Shown here piece after piece: positions 39,501-51,500 of a stretch of DNA of 64,000 nucleotides. The notes under the pieces were generated by a model that saw nothing but the letters and a program-made list of their open reading frames with translations, was not told where the DNA came from and ran no database searches. How positions within the stretch are numbered: position 1 is the first letter of the stretch; each line of letters starts with the position of its first letter. Position numbers and translations under genes: made by a program. The DNA lies in the NCBI GenBank assembly GCA_034770075.1, contig CM068382.1, positions 90,430,692 to 90,494,691 of the forward strand, written 5' to 3'. The DNA comes from Aralia elata. Lineage: Eukaryota > Streptophyta > Magnoliopsida > Apiales > Araliaceae.

Positions 39501-42500
39501 ACATAGTGTTACAATATCTCAAAGGGACACCGGGAAAAGGTGTTCTGTTCAAAAGAAATGGAGGTTTGGTGCTTGAGGCATATACAGATGCTGATTATGC
39601 TGGGTCAATAGTTGACCGGAGGTCAACAACAGGATATTGTACATTCCTTGGCGGGAACCTCGTGACATGGAGGAGCAAGAAACAACATGTGGTAGCACGG
39701 TCTAGTGCAGAGGCAGAATTTTGAGCAATGGCTCAAGGTGTGTGTGAACTACTTTGGTTGAAGATCATCTTAGAAGACTTGAAAATCAACTGGGATGGAC
39801 CGATGAGACTTTATTGTGACAATAAGTCTGCAATTAGTATAGCTCACAACCCGGTACAACATGATCGCACGAAGCACGTCGAAATTGACAGACACTTCAT
39901 CAAGGAGAAATTGGAGAGTGGGCTGATTTGTACCCCTTATGCGTTGTAACGACCGGGAATTCTGAAATTTCATTGTAATTCGAATTTTTGAATATTAATG
40001 AATATTTTATCTTTTATTAATATTATATTTGTGTTACGTGTTTAAAGGTTGCGTGACAACCTGGATTATGTGGATGCATGAAATTTTACGTGTTACAGTT
40101 TTGTTTAAGTGAATAATTGATTTCGCGTAGCGTCGCTAAATCACTATTCACGGGGCACGTTTCCCGAGGCACTATTCACGCCATAAATTTTTGTGTCTTT
40201 TTCGACTTTCATAAATTTCATAAATACGTGTATGCGTACGAATAATTTTTCCAAGTGTCGGAAATTTTATTTGAGCTGATATGTGATTTTATCCGTATCC
40301 GAAATGTGTTATATGGGTGTTCCGAATAAATGGACAAATCCCATAATAATTATTTTTATACATCCCAATAATTATGGGAGTACCCATTTTAATTTTGGGT
40401 AGAGTTATTTACCAGTTTTGGTACAAAACTGGGAGTTTTCGGATATATTTTTGGTATTTTCGGGTATTTATTTTGGCTTGTTACCCCAAGAGGGAACCAA
40501 TCCCTCAATTTGGACCAATTAGAATTAAGCAAGAGGGAGGTTGCCGGCAAGCTCCTTGAGCAACCAACCCCATTTTCATTTTTCTTCCACTTCTCCCTAA
40601 TTCACTCCACTCCTCCCAAATTCAAACATTCATTCTCTTTTGGCAATCCATCAGCTCCTCATTCAAACCTATTCTGCAGAGAGAGAGAGAGAGAGAGAGA
40701 GAGCTCGCCGGAAGGGAGGAAGAAGTCGCCGGAAGGGAGGAAGAAGTCGCCGGAAAAGAGGAAGAACTCGCCGGAAAAGGAAGGAGGGAGAAGAAGAAGG
40801 CACGGGTGGAGGATTCAAGCAAGGAGAACCCCCAAAACAAAGCCTAGCCGAGCTTCTTAACATCTAGGAAGGATTTACAGAGGTAAACAATCAACCAAAT
40901 CCTTTCCATTCGATTCCTTGCCAAGTTTTTCAAGTTTTTCTTAGTTTTAAGCTCTTAAGCTTGTGGGTCGGATTTTTGGCGATTCTTGGTGTTTTTGTTT
41001 GTTGTGATTGTTTGTAAATGTTGTTAAGAGACTATGTAAGCCATTAATAACATCAAAGTGGAACAAAAACGCAAGAAATCCTTACCTTGGCTTAATGGAG
41101 AAAGAACAATGGACTTTGGACATGAACTTGGACATTCGGACTTTTTAGAGGACTGTAAAGCTATGATTTCGTGTTTGTTAATTTTATTTGTTGCTATGGT
41201 ATTGTAGTTCAATGGGTTACGAAGCTAACCCAGTTGGAATGGACCAAAAAGGAGTTAAAACGAGTTCGTAGTAATGATTTTTGTAAAACATGTCAAGAAC
41301 TCGAAGAACAGAGTATGAACTTTACACTTTGGCTTAGGATTTGACCATGTTAATGTTAATGGGTAGCTCTGCATTTTTGATATGTTGTAGCCCCATGAGT
41401 TAGGAGTCCATAGAGTCCGAAATGGACCAATTTGCTTGTGTATTGAAGGAGTTATGGAGGTTGGAATGGCCGGAGGTCGACAGTCGCGAACTGGGAAGAA
41501 ACCCAGAATCCGGCTACTGGAGAGTCGCGCCGCAGCGCCACCCATAAGGCCTTGCAGCTCACGCTGCAAGCGATGGCAAGTGGGGAAAGATCCGGGGCTC
41601 ACGCCGCAGCGTGAGGCCCAAGCCTTAAGGCTCACGCCGCAGCGTGAGGCCCTGTCATTGAGAAAACACGGGACTCACGCCGCAGCGTGAGGTCCAGTGC
41701 TTGGGCTCGGCGCTGCAGCGCCAGCTCCGTGTTTGGGCCAGGTTGGGTTAGACAGACCGGGTCGGATCGGGTCGGACCTAATGAGCCCATTTCAGCAGGG
41801 TCCAACACTTATATTTTTCCTTGGATTAAAGGATTAGACAGGTTAACTAAGCATATCTTGTTAAGCCCTAAATGCTTAATTATTTATTAAATGTCAACCA
41901 AATTAGTATTGTCTTAAGGCGGAAATTGTATAATCTAATTGCAATTTAGGCTTGGTTTCCAGGGGGCGCTGCCCCCCGACCCCCGCCAGCTCACCGGGGA
42001 GCGAGACCCCCGACTGGGTAGTCGTAGTGGCAATCAATGTGTTTTAATGATGCAGCGTCCGTTTTGAACCATTATTTGGAATGTGACTAATTGTTATATA
42101 AACATGTACTTAATTGTGTAGGATATTAAGGAGCGTGTGTTATAATATTGTAGCAGCGCATCAGGCAAGTTTTCTTAACGCTTGTCAAACCCTTGTGTTG
42201 GGCAAGTTTCCTTAACCTTACTCGAATTATATTTTGAGCAGGTTTCATATTTTTATACAAGTGTTGTATATTGTTGCAAGTTTCATGACTCAAATGGAGT
42301 TATTACTTTTGAATCATATTAGTGGATTAATTATTGTCAATTACTCCACCTCCAAGATAATTATTGATATTCGCAGCTTATGCATTTGAATTCATTATTT
42401 GTTGTTGGATTGTGAAACGTTTAAGTTCTTCATTCATGAACTGTTTAGGGAAATAGTCTATGCCATTCGTTACGGCTAGACATGTACAGGTTATTATTTT

Positions 42501-45500
42501 AAAAGCTATCCAAACCGATTGTCGGTGCGGATTCTTGGACTGAGAGAGCAACCCTTATTAGGGGATTATAATGTGTCGGTTATTCGATGCAGTCAGAGTT
42601 AAATGTTGTGCATATACATGGTGTACAAGAGGCTGATCCCCTCGAGTACAACTGACGGGGCCAGGTTTTAAAAGAGTTAGTCGAATGATTGACTCTTTGG
42701 CCAAAAGTTCATGGTCGGTTGGACCACTCAGCAGTAAATAATCATTATTCATTGTTTCATTTGGACTTTGATTATATCATTTCAGCTTATTCATCAATAT
42801 TCATAAATTATTGATCTATGCAGTTATTATTCTTATTCATTCATGATATATCTTCATTCTTGCTTTTAAACTTGCTGAGCAAAGTAGTTGCTCACCCTTG
42901 CTATATCATGAACCTATTGCAGCTAAGCCGGGGAGTTCCAAAGCGGACAAAGGCAAAGGAAAGCTTAAGGAATAGTTATATGTACTATCCTGTTATGTAA
43001 TTCGTGGAGTCATTTTGTATTATTATGGTATTCTGCGATGTATTTTATTTAAGGTTTTAGACCTTGGGACCGTAGTAAACCTTTTGTAATGAACAACATA
43101 TGTTTATTTATTCCGCATTAGTTAATTTATGTTGTTTAGAGGTGTATGGATGTATTTTATCGTGAGCACCAAATTCGAGGTATTGGTACCTGAATTTGGG
43201 GGCGTCACATGCGTCTACACATGGCCAACTTGCGGATGTACTTACTAAGGGATTAAGTAGCTCAGTATTTCAGAGTTTTGTATCCAAGATGGGAATGAAA
43301 AACATTCATTCTCCATCTTGAGGGGGAGTGTTGGAAAACATGTTTTCTCTCACATGGGCACATGGGTACTTAGTAGAGCATCAACAACACATGGGAGGTT
43401 TTCTCTCACATGGGTACTTAGTGGAGCATCAACAGCACATGGGAGCATAAGAAGCAGCGGTTAGTGGACTGCTGCAGTTAGTGGAAGTATGGGCAACATA
43501 ACAGCCACATTGATTCACTTGGTTGTCTAGCTTTCCAATTATAATTCCTTGTATGATATAAATAGTGGTCTGCTCTCCCTTGTAAAGAGCATGGAAGTTA
43601 TAATACATATTAAGGCAGTTTATTGCTATTCATCCTCGTTTGTTCTATTAATACTTTCTAACACTTAGTATACCAGAATTAACTCATGGTGACATGCAAT
43701 TTTTTTTTGGACACTTACCTAGGAGGTTTGAGGAATTTTCAGCCAACAAGGATCGATGCAATTGTTGAGTAAAGATTCCAAGTACAAAAGAAAACAAAAA
43801 AATATACTCCCTCCATTCCACAAAATGAGTTCCATGTGCAAAATTTGCAAATATTAAGGATGCATTATTGTTACATGTTTATCTCTAAAAGTTTAAGTTG
43901 TTAAACTTAATGGTGATGGCATGATAATGAGATTATGATCACAAACTTGAGGACATTGTGTCATTTTATAATACTAGCAAGAAAAAGAGGAATCCTTTTG
44001 TGGAACAGAAAAACAAATGGGACTCTTTTTGTGGAACAAAGGGAGTATATAAGAAAGCATACTACATATGAAAAAACAGATTGGGTAAGAAAAGGAACAC
44101 AGTCCCAAAGTATTAGGGAACTTTGTCAAGAGATACCTAATTTTATGTGAATATACTTCTTAATTTCACCATTTATTTTTATTTGTTTGCTGTTTTCCTT
44201 TTGTTCCCTTCTTTATCTAAGATAATTATACTCTCAAGCAGCAAAAGAGTATAGAAGTTCAGCATTCATAATACTTTACCTCATCATATTTGATGAAATT
44301 CTGGGTATCAAGTTCCCCATTCACCTCTGGTTTAAAAGCCGCATCCATTTCATAGAGTTTGTCCCATGCAGTATCTTTAAACCAAGGATGAGCCTGATTC
44401 AATTCAAGACATGACAAATATGAGCAAAATAAAGTAGGGAGTGATGCAGTATTGCATTAATACTACCTCTGTCTTGAAAGAATGTCCAAGTACATTTTTC
44501 ATGTAAATTAAGGATTCGTTAGACATTAATACAATACTTTCTCTCTAAATGTGGACCCTTGAAAGAAAAGTGTATAGAACAAATTTCAACTATACCTAGT
44601 TGTTTTCGTGTAATTGCGTACTTTTATGTAGGGTTGACAACCTTGTATCTTGGACTTGTAAAAATCGGTCAACCAATTAGGACAAAATAAAAATGTATTC
44701 GAGAAAACATTCTTTGGAGGACAGAGAGAATAAAAATTAAAAATGAAAAAAAATACTTTTATTTGGTCTGCTCCTTTTGTCCCTAACCGATGTTCAACAT
44801 CACAAAGCAACCTGCAGATCAGGTCCTTCGCTTCAGGAGTCAACCTTGCTTGCTCTGGAAAGTTCAAACAAGTTTTCCAGTGCACAATCTGACAAATGTA
44901 AATGAACGTATCATGTACAACATAAAACATCAATTCATCTCAGGAAATAACATCACATGGTTTCTTTGGAGATTTTAAGTAAGCAACTATGAATATGTTT
45001 CTCAATGAAAATTCACTAGACTTGAGAAGAACATACACAAACAAAGAGAATCGGAAAGTGTAAGCAAAAATGATGTCACTGAATTATTTGGGATTCAACA
45101 ATCAGTCATACTTCAGGACTCATACAGTATAATTGTTAATCCTATTTCTATCTTTCTTACGATAATTCATCTTATAGTTTGATTGAAGCATACTATCAAA
45201 ATTAGGATTTCGATTTTAAAAAAAAAAGAAAAAAAAAGGCTAAAGGTGGTGACAAGGGAATAGCTAAAAAATTCCCTCTCACCTACTGCACGATATAACA
45301 AGAGTCAAGTGCCAATACAAGCTGAGGATAACCTTCTTATATAGTTGAAATGCAAGCTTTATATTACTTGCAGAGATGCAAAGTAGAATTAACATGCTGG
45401 GTTGCGACAATCATCACTATAGGGCACAATTCTTTGGTCTATGGTCCCAAAACGAGTGTAACCACCCCATTAAGGTTACCAAACTCAACTTTTCGTTGAA

Positions 45501-48500
45501 GAAGAAAAGCATAGAGTGAGAAGAGCAAACTAAGAAATGCTTAGAGATCAATCAGCGATTCTAAAACCTATGCTCTGATAACATGTAAATTGACAGAGGA
45601 AAAGACATAGAGGAGATACAGAGAGTGGAGAGAGCAAAAGATGTATGTTATGTCTGTTATACTAGAATTTTGGTTGCTTTGAATTTTTTTTAGTAGGTCA
45701 ACTATATCTGCTTGTAAATAGCATAAGTTGACAAACAAATTAAAAATGAGAATTGCAGAACTTCTGAAACAAAAAATCAGAATGCATGTTGACCTTTCTG
45801 CATGTTGTTATAGGATCATCGGCATAGAATGGGGGATAACCAACGAGCATCTCATACATTATAGCACCAAGTGACCACCTGCAAGCATGTAGATAAGAAT
45901 ATACGAAACAGAAAATATAAGAAGAGTCTTTTCATATTTCATAGTAAATTTGCAAACAATCCACCATATCAGTGGGCTTCTAAAAGGAATGTCGTCACAT
46001 ATTCATGTTCTTATGGAAAAAATGCTAGTATCAAAATAATAATTGTTAAAATTGCAAGTAAAGGGAACCTTTAAAACAGAGAGCCCTTAAACTATCCTCT
46101 TTCCTGTGGATACTGTTAGAATATGTTAGGTGGGAAAACATGTTTCCATGTTTTCCTCCCCATGTTATCCTCTCCATGTTTTCCTATATGGTGTGCTATC
46201 CTATTTCCTATATAAACCAATGTAATGCTATGTAAATACAACAAGCAAGAGAGTAATATTAGAAAATGGAATTATTCCTATTCCTTATACTTGTTTGTTC
46301 TATTACATGAACACTCTTAGATTCTCACTTTCAACATGGTATCAGAGCTTGATCCTTTATCAGGCGACTTTTTCCGGCGACTTTTTCCGGCGACTTTTCC
46401 GGCGACTTTTCCGGCGACTTTTCCGGCAAGTTTTCCCATCGTGCCTTTTCTCTCTCCTCCTTCCATCTGCAGTTGTCGACTTTCCGGCGACTTTTCCGGC
46501 GACCTTTTTCCGGCGACTTTTTCCGGCGGTGATCCATTGATTTTCAGCCGCTTCTCGAGTGTCTAGTATCTCCCCATGTTGGTTTTCTTGCTGGTCCTTG
46601 GCTGTTTTCCAGCTTTCTTCTTTGATGCACCATATTTGCTATGCTTTCTTCCCATATGTTACCCATTGTTGATGTCTCTTCCAACATGGAATCCATTGTT
46701 GATGTCTCTTCCAACATGGTCCCGGGTCTGAATTGGTTAGAATCTGCAACTATGTTGTTTGCATCTTTCTGATTTTTTTTTCCTTTCTTTTTTTGTCCTC
46801 CTTTTTTGTCAAATGCACTTTATTTTGTCCTTTTTATATAAAGCTGCATTTGAGGGGGAGATATATGAGATATGAGATATGAGGTATGAGATATGATATG
46901 ATCTAGGTTGCATGAGGGGTAGTTCATGCTACGTCATGCTCATTTGCAGCCGTATGGTTTTTTGCTTCGCTTCGGTTTGTTCTTTGTTGGCTTGTGCAAC
47001 TTGGGTCTCACATGGGGGCAACATTGGTTCTCGGCGTTGGCTGCTTCTTGGTGATTCCAGCTCACTTTCCATGGCGCTTTCCTCATGTTCTTCAGCTACT
47101 TGCTAGTCATGATGACTCATTTATGTTGTTGCAATTTTTTCTTCATATTTTTGTCAAATGCACTTTAGTTTGTCCCTTCTATGTAAAGTTGCATTTGAGG
47201 GGGAGTGTTAGAATATGTTAGGTGGGAAAACATGTTTCCATGTTTTCCTCCCCATGTTATCCTCTCCATGTTTTCCTATATGGTGTGCTATCCTATTTCC
47301 TATATAAACCAATGTAATGCTATGTAAATACAACAAGCAAGAGAGTAATATTAGAAAATGGAATTATTCCTATTCCTTATACTTGTTTGTTCTATTACAT
47401 GAACACTCTTAGATTCTCACTTTCAACAGATACTATAGAAGAGTTTGTTTGTCCATTACAAAGATGCGTCAAAGGACCGAAGAGGAGAAGTTCCATATAC
47501 GGTACATGAAAACTAAATATATGAGTGGACACATAAAGTATGAAAGGTAATCCTGAAGGTACTCGTGTACAAAAATAGGTTATTGTATCTAGTTGCATGT
47601 AAATATTGATAAACGTCTTCCTTTCTGGGAACTTAATCTAGTTTATAACCCTCCCATCTCCCTGTGTAAGCAAGACCAACATTGGGTACTGGAGGGGAAA
47701 AAAGGGACCCTATATTCCTTAAAACAGCCAATATATGGAGATCTACGGAAAAGGGATAAGGCGTTTTTTTGCATATAGCTTATAAATTGAACTTTTAGAA
47801 AATCACTAATGAACTAACTCTTTTCCCTCTCTTTCTCTTTTATTGACAAATGCATCCTCTAGCTGCAGCACATATATATATGTGTGTCTGTGTGAGAGCG
47901 AAGGTGGCACGCAAAGTCTAGCTACTACTGGACAACGAGTCTTAGTGTTTGCTGTGTGTGTTTGCGAACTTTCTTATCTAAATTAAAATATCGTATACAT
48001 ATGTTTAGATAGAGAAAGAACCATAGTTGTCACGGCGCCACGACAAGTCATGGCGGTAGCCGACTGCCAGGACGCCTAGGCGACAAGGCGACCGCCATGG
48101 CGTCCGTATGGCGACAAGTCGTTTACAATGTGCAATTTATATATTATTTATTTTACTTAACAAATATATTAGCAATAAAATTTCATATACATTAAAACCC
48201 AAAATATAGCACTATAGAATAACATTAAAAGCACAATTATGTAAATACTTAACAATAACAATCTAAAAATAAAACACTTGATATTAAAAATTAGTAAAAG
48301 AAATGAAGAATTCAACAAATACCACATAGAAAATAAAGTTACAACCAACCATCACAAATAAGTCTTGGGTGCTTGAGGAGGTCTTGGGATCCATTCTTTC
48401 CAAAGGCAAGAATGTTAAATTATGTTCAAAAGTAAAAAAAAAAAAAAAAAAAAAATTGGGCCAGAGCTGCCAAGGCGCTCGCCTTAGCAGCTCTGCCCAA

Positions 48501-51500
48501 GTCGAGCTCTCGCCGTGCCATTTCTTCATTGCCTGGACGCCAAGGCTAGGCGACGCCGTGACAACTATGGAAAGAACATCCTTCTATCTGTAAATTCTAC
48601 TCCTTAAACAAGGCAAAATCAGAAAGGAAATCATTTCCCAATAATAAAGAAAGCTCCATTTATCAAGAGAATATGTGGGCATTCGATAAAACAACTACCA
48701 TTTCTGTTTTCCCAGGTCCATTCCTCTTCACAGACAAACAGGGGTAAAAAAAAACCATTAATGAGTCCTCTTCAGTGTCAAAGAGCTTAATCAAACCCGA
48801 AACAATAATATTAATAATAACAATAGTAGTTACAGTATTGGTAATAGTCATAGTAACAATAATAAAAAATATATAATTAACAAAAATGACAGCAACAAAA
48901 TAAACTATATATAATAATAAAACAAGCTTAAAACAATAAATGTTATTTTCTTAACTAGCTTTTACATGATTAAATAACACTACTTCGCAAAATTAATATT
49001 AAGCATTTGTGTAAAACCACAGAACCTGTTCAGATGCAACACGAAAAATGGGTGGATATATGTATAAATTAATATACAGAGCCTCATTAATTAGAAATAA
49101 ACTAACCAGTCACACTCAAAGCTGTAGCCTTTCTTCAATAAAACTTCTGGAGCTATATAATCAGGTGTGCCCACAGTTGAAAATGCCTGTCATGGATAGA
49201 GGGATAAAACCGAACCTTAACATTATAACTGATCAACAAAAACAGAATTGTCTGAAATCTGAAACACAGCTTAAGCTTAACAAAGGAAGGTAGTTAGGAA
49301 TCAAAAGCAATTGAATTTGTAGATGTCAATAGCCTAAGCATATAGGATCAAATAATAGCATCATGGTTCTAAGTGTCATATAGTATCAGTTAAATTACCT
49401 TTCAGGCACATAAACTTCCACTTAGTTTGGTCAAATTTGTCTTGCTATAAGAATCAATCCAATAATGAAAAAAAGTGTTAAAATAATATTAGAGATAATA
49501 TTAGGAAATAGGAATTGAACTGAATTGCAACATGGGGACTCATTGAGGCCAGCCAAGCACAATCAACTAAGATGACTACCAAGTAATTAACACTAACGAG
49601 AACATATAGTGAAAATTCCTTTCAATGCTCTGTTTCTAGAAACTGTTTCCAGATAGAAAGATTCTAGAGACTTTGCGCCCAAGCATCTATAATTGTGAGC
49701 TTAGGAGTTAACTGAAGCAGCCGTTCTGAACATACTTAATTGACAGCAATCGAACTTTAATTCTCTGATATCTAAGTATACCTACCAAATGGAATTTTTT
49801 TTTTCTAATATCTAAGTAATAATTACCCATATAAGCTCATGATAGCAAATAACTATATGACACAACCACATAAATTTTGAATTGTCAGGTTTATTTCTAT
49901 TAGAGTTTACAATATAGCTCTCTCTATTTTATTTTTTATAAGCAATTATATACAAAAGAAGAGCATCCAAAGGGGATGCTGTCCCAGTACACGCAAATAT
50001 AGCTCTATATTATAGCAAGTAATACTCTGACTGTGAACTGTATAACATTTTCATGGTATATAAATAGTGTTAAATTTAATCTCTAATTGTCACCTTGAGT
50101 AAACATATAGTTGCAAACAAATTTTCTATTAGTCTCCTTGAGTAAACACAATGTTGCAACTTTCTTTCAGATGATCGATAAGTGAAGAACTAACACTGAC
50201 GCATGGATATTTGAAGCAACCCAGAACCTGTAAGGTTAAAACTTTAAGCAAAAAAGCTTTTGACAAGTCACACGTTGTTAAATTATCAATATAATGATGA
50301 CAATGCTTTCCATGTGGTAGAGAGAACTTCACATTCACTCACTGCACATATTAGGTCTTAATATTAGATCCAAACCTTTCCAAAACACATTGCTTCATTC
50401 ATGCAAACCAAGTTAGTATAAATTATTTATGACAATATTTTTTATGCTTATTCATGCATGTTGATGGTCCACCAAACATCAAACATTAAGGCCCTACTAA
50501 TCTAACATTCTATTTAATCATACTATTAGGGGTGAAAATGATCCCGAGTCGATCTGAACACCCTAATGCTCAAGCTCGACTCAGATCAAAAAATTTGTGT
50601 TCAAGTTCGACTCGAATTCGAACTAATAATTTTCAAGGCTGCTCAAGTTTGACTCGATGAATTACTCGATACTACTCGGCTTGAAGTTACTCGACTCGTT
50701 TTCACAACGAGTAATTCGCGAGCCTTTTTGTTCGAGTTCGAGCCTGAGATGGATCACACCAAAATGAGACATAAAAAAAATTTAGAAAAACTTCATTTTC
50801 ATTTATATATAAAAATACATGTGTCACAAAAATTACAATGATAAATTTACAATCTTAATTATATTATGCACCCCATTAAGTTAAAATATTCCCTCCATTT
50901 CTTTCTATATCTTGGTCAGATACTTGTTTTCTTACTCATCATGGTTTGTCTAACACTAAACTTTAAAAATAGAAGAAAAAAATTCAGCAAGTGTTTTTCT
51001 TTACATATATATTCTCTCTCTCTCTCTCACTATATATATATATAGATTTATTATGTTTAGTAAACTCAACATCCACATCCTGTAACAAGAACTAAAAGGT
51101 CCATTACGAATACTATATATATATATATATAACTATCATGAAACTAGTGATAAAAGTTCATATAAGAACTAGTTACTTTACATTAACAAAAAGACCCACC
51201 CAGAATTTTGCACATTGAAGATTAGCACGCGAGAAGAATACACGTATACTGAACATGCTATGCATTAAAGTATATACTGAACATTTATATTAAATAGTAT
51301 AATGCATTCCCTTACATAAGTATTTTGCATTATCTTAGGAAATACATCCCACTACCTTCTACCATGTCGGCAGAATATCTTGACCATTCAATTATCAAGC
51401 ATTATCTTGAAAAATACATCCCACTACCTGCTCATCATCTCATTCATAGGCATGGTCTAATTAAGTATACATAATACTGATACACTGACCAATAAACAAC

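Larger units (their letters stand above)
39945..43209. mobile_element. Solo-LTR-like insertion E (probably Gypsy type) in element A
   Basis: A 3265-bp insertion begins TGTAACGACC and ends GGGCGTCACA. It is flanked by a perfect 5-bp duplication, TGCGT (39940-39944 and 43210-43214), cut from the RNase H end of A. No reverse transcriptase, integrase or second terminal copy is visible, so it reads as a single long LTR left by recombination. Long LTRs of this style are typical of plant Gypsy elements, but the lineage is a guess. It contains an AG microsatellite (40680-40702), AAGTCGCCGGA repeats, palindromic units near 41530-41725 and a GC-rich tract near 41960-42010. Confidence 0.8.
32347..43320 (+). 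pseudogene. Copia pol of element A, split and mutated
   Basis: From the ATG at 32347 the frame shows a gag-end spacer, protease motif MDSGATDHM, GAG-pre-integrase (HHRRLGHP, CELAKHKR) and an integrase core with HSDIWGP and RSDNA. It stops at the element B insertion (33608) and resumes at 37796 with the integrase C-terminal part. Reverse transcriptase (LLVYVDDIIVTGND near 39090) and RNase H follow to 39944, where element E interrupts. The last codons lie at 43215-43320. In-frame stops include a TGG-to-TGA type change at 38650-38652 and a CGA-to-TGA type change at 39722-39724, and there are frameshifts near 38270 and 39000. It is not expected to yield a working polyprotein. Confidence 0.85.
31636..43663 (+). 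mobile_element. Copia LTR retrotransposon A (gag-less), host of two later insertions
   Basis: LTRs at 31636-31969 and 43329-43663 start TGTTGGAA and end TTTCTAACA. A 5-bp target duplication, CTTAG, flanks it (31631-31635 and 43664-43668). A tRNA-Met-type primer site (TGGTATCACAGC) starts at 31970, and the polypurine tract TTGAGGGGGAG ends at 43328. It lies in intron 9 of the kinase gene, antisense to it. Pol has Copia order (protease, integrase, reverse transcriptase, RNase H), but capsid gag and the zinc knuckle are missing. Element B interrupts it at 33609-37795 and element E at 39945-43209. The LTRs differ by several substitutions and indels, so it is not recent. Confidence 0.95.
46114..47428 (+). 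mobile_element. Small non-autonomous LTR element D (TRIM/LARD-like)
   Basis: Two 223-bp LTRs (46114-46336 and 47206-47428) look identical base for base by eye. A perfect 5-bp target duplication, GATAC (46109-46113 and 47429-47433), flanks it. The primer site TGGTATCAGAGC starts at 46337, and a polypurine tract (TTTGAGGGGGAG) ends at 47205. There is no pol gene in the 869-bp interior. It lies in kinase intron 6, antisense to the gene. The leader is shared with elements B and C although the LTRs are different. Confidence 0.95.

Noticed and set aside
40510..40867. Basic open frames in insertion E (over 110 codons)
   Set aside because: They are made of AG and CGCCGGA repeats inside an LTR-like unit, with no conserved motif.
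43318..43328. Polypurine tract plus TG considered as a separate element boundary
   Set aside because: It is simply the 3' end of element A: the LTR that follows matches the one at 31636 and completes the CTTAG duplication.
46361..46530. Regular short direct repeats that could suggest a CRISPR array
   Set aside because: The units are about 12 bp with no unique spacers and sit in a retroelement leader in a plant genome.
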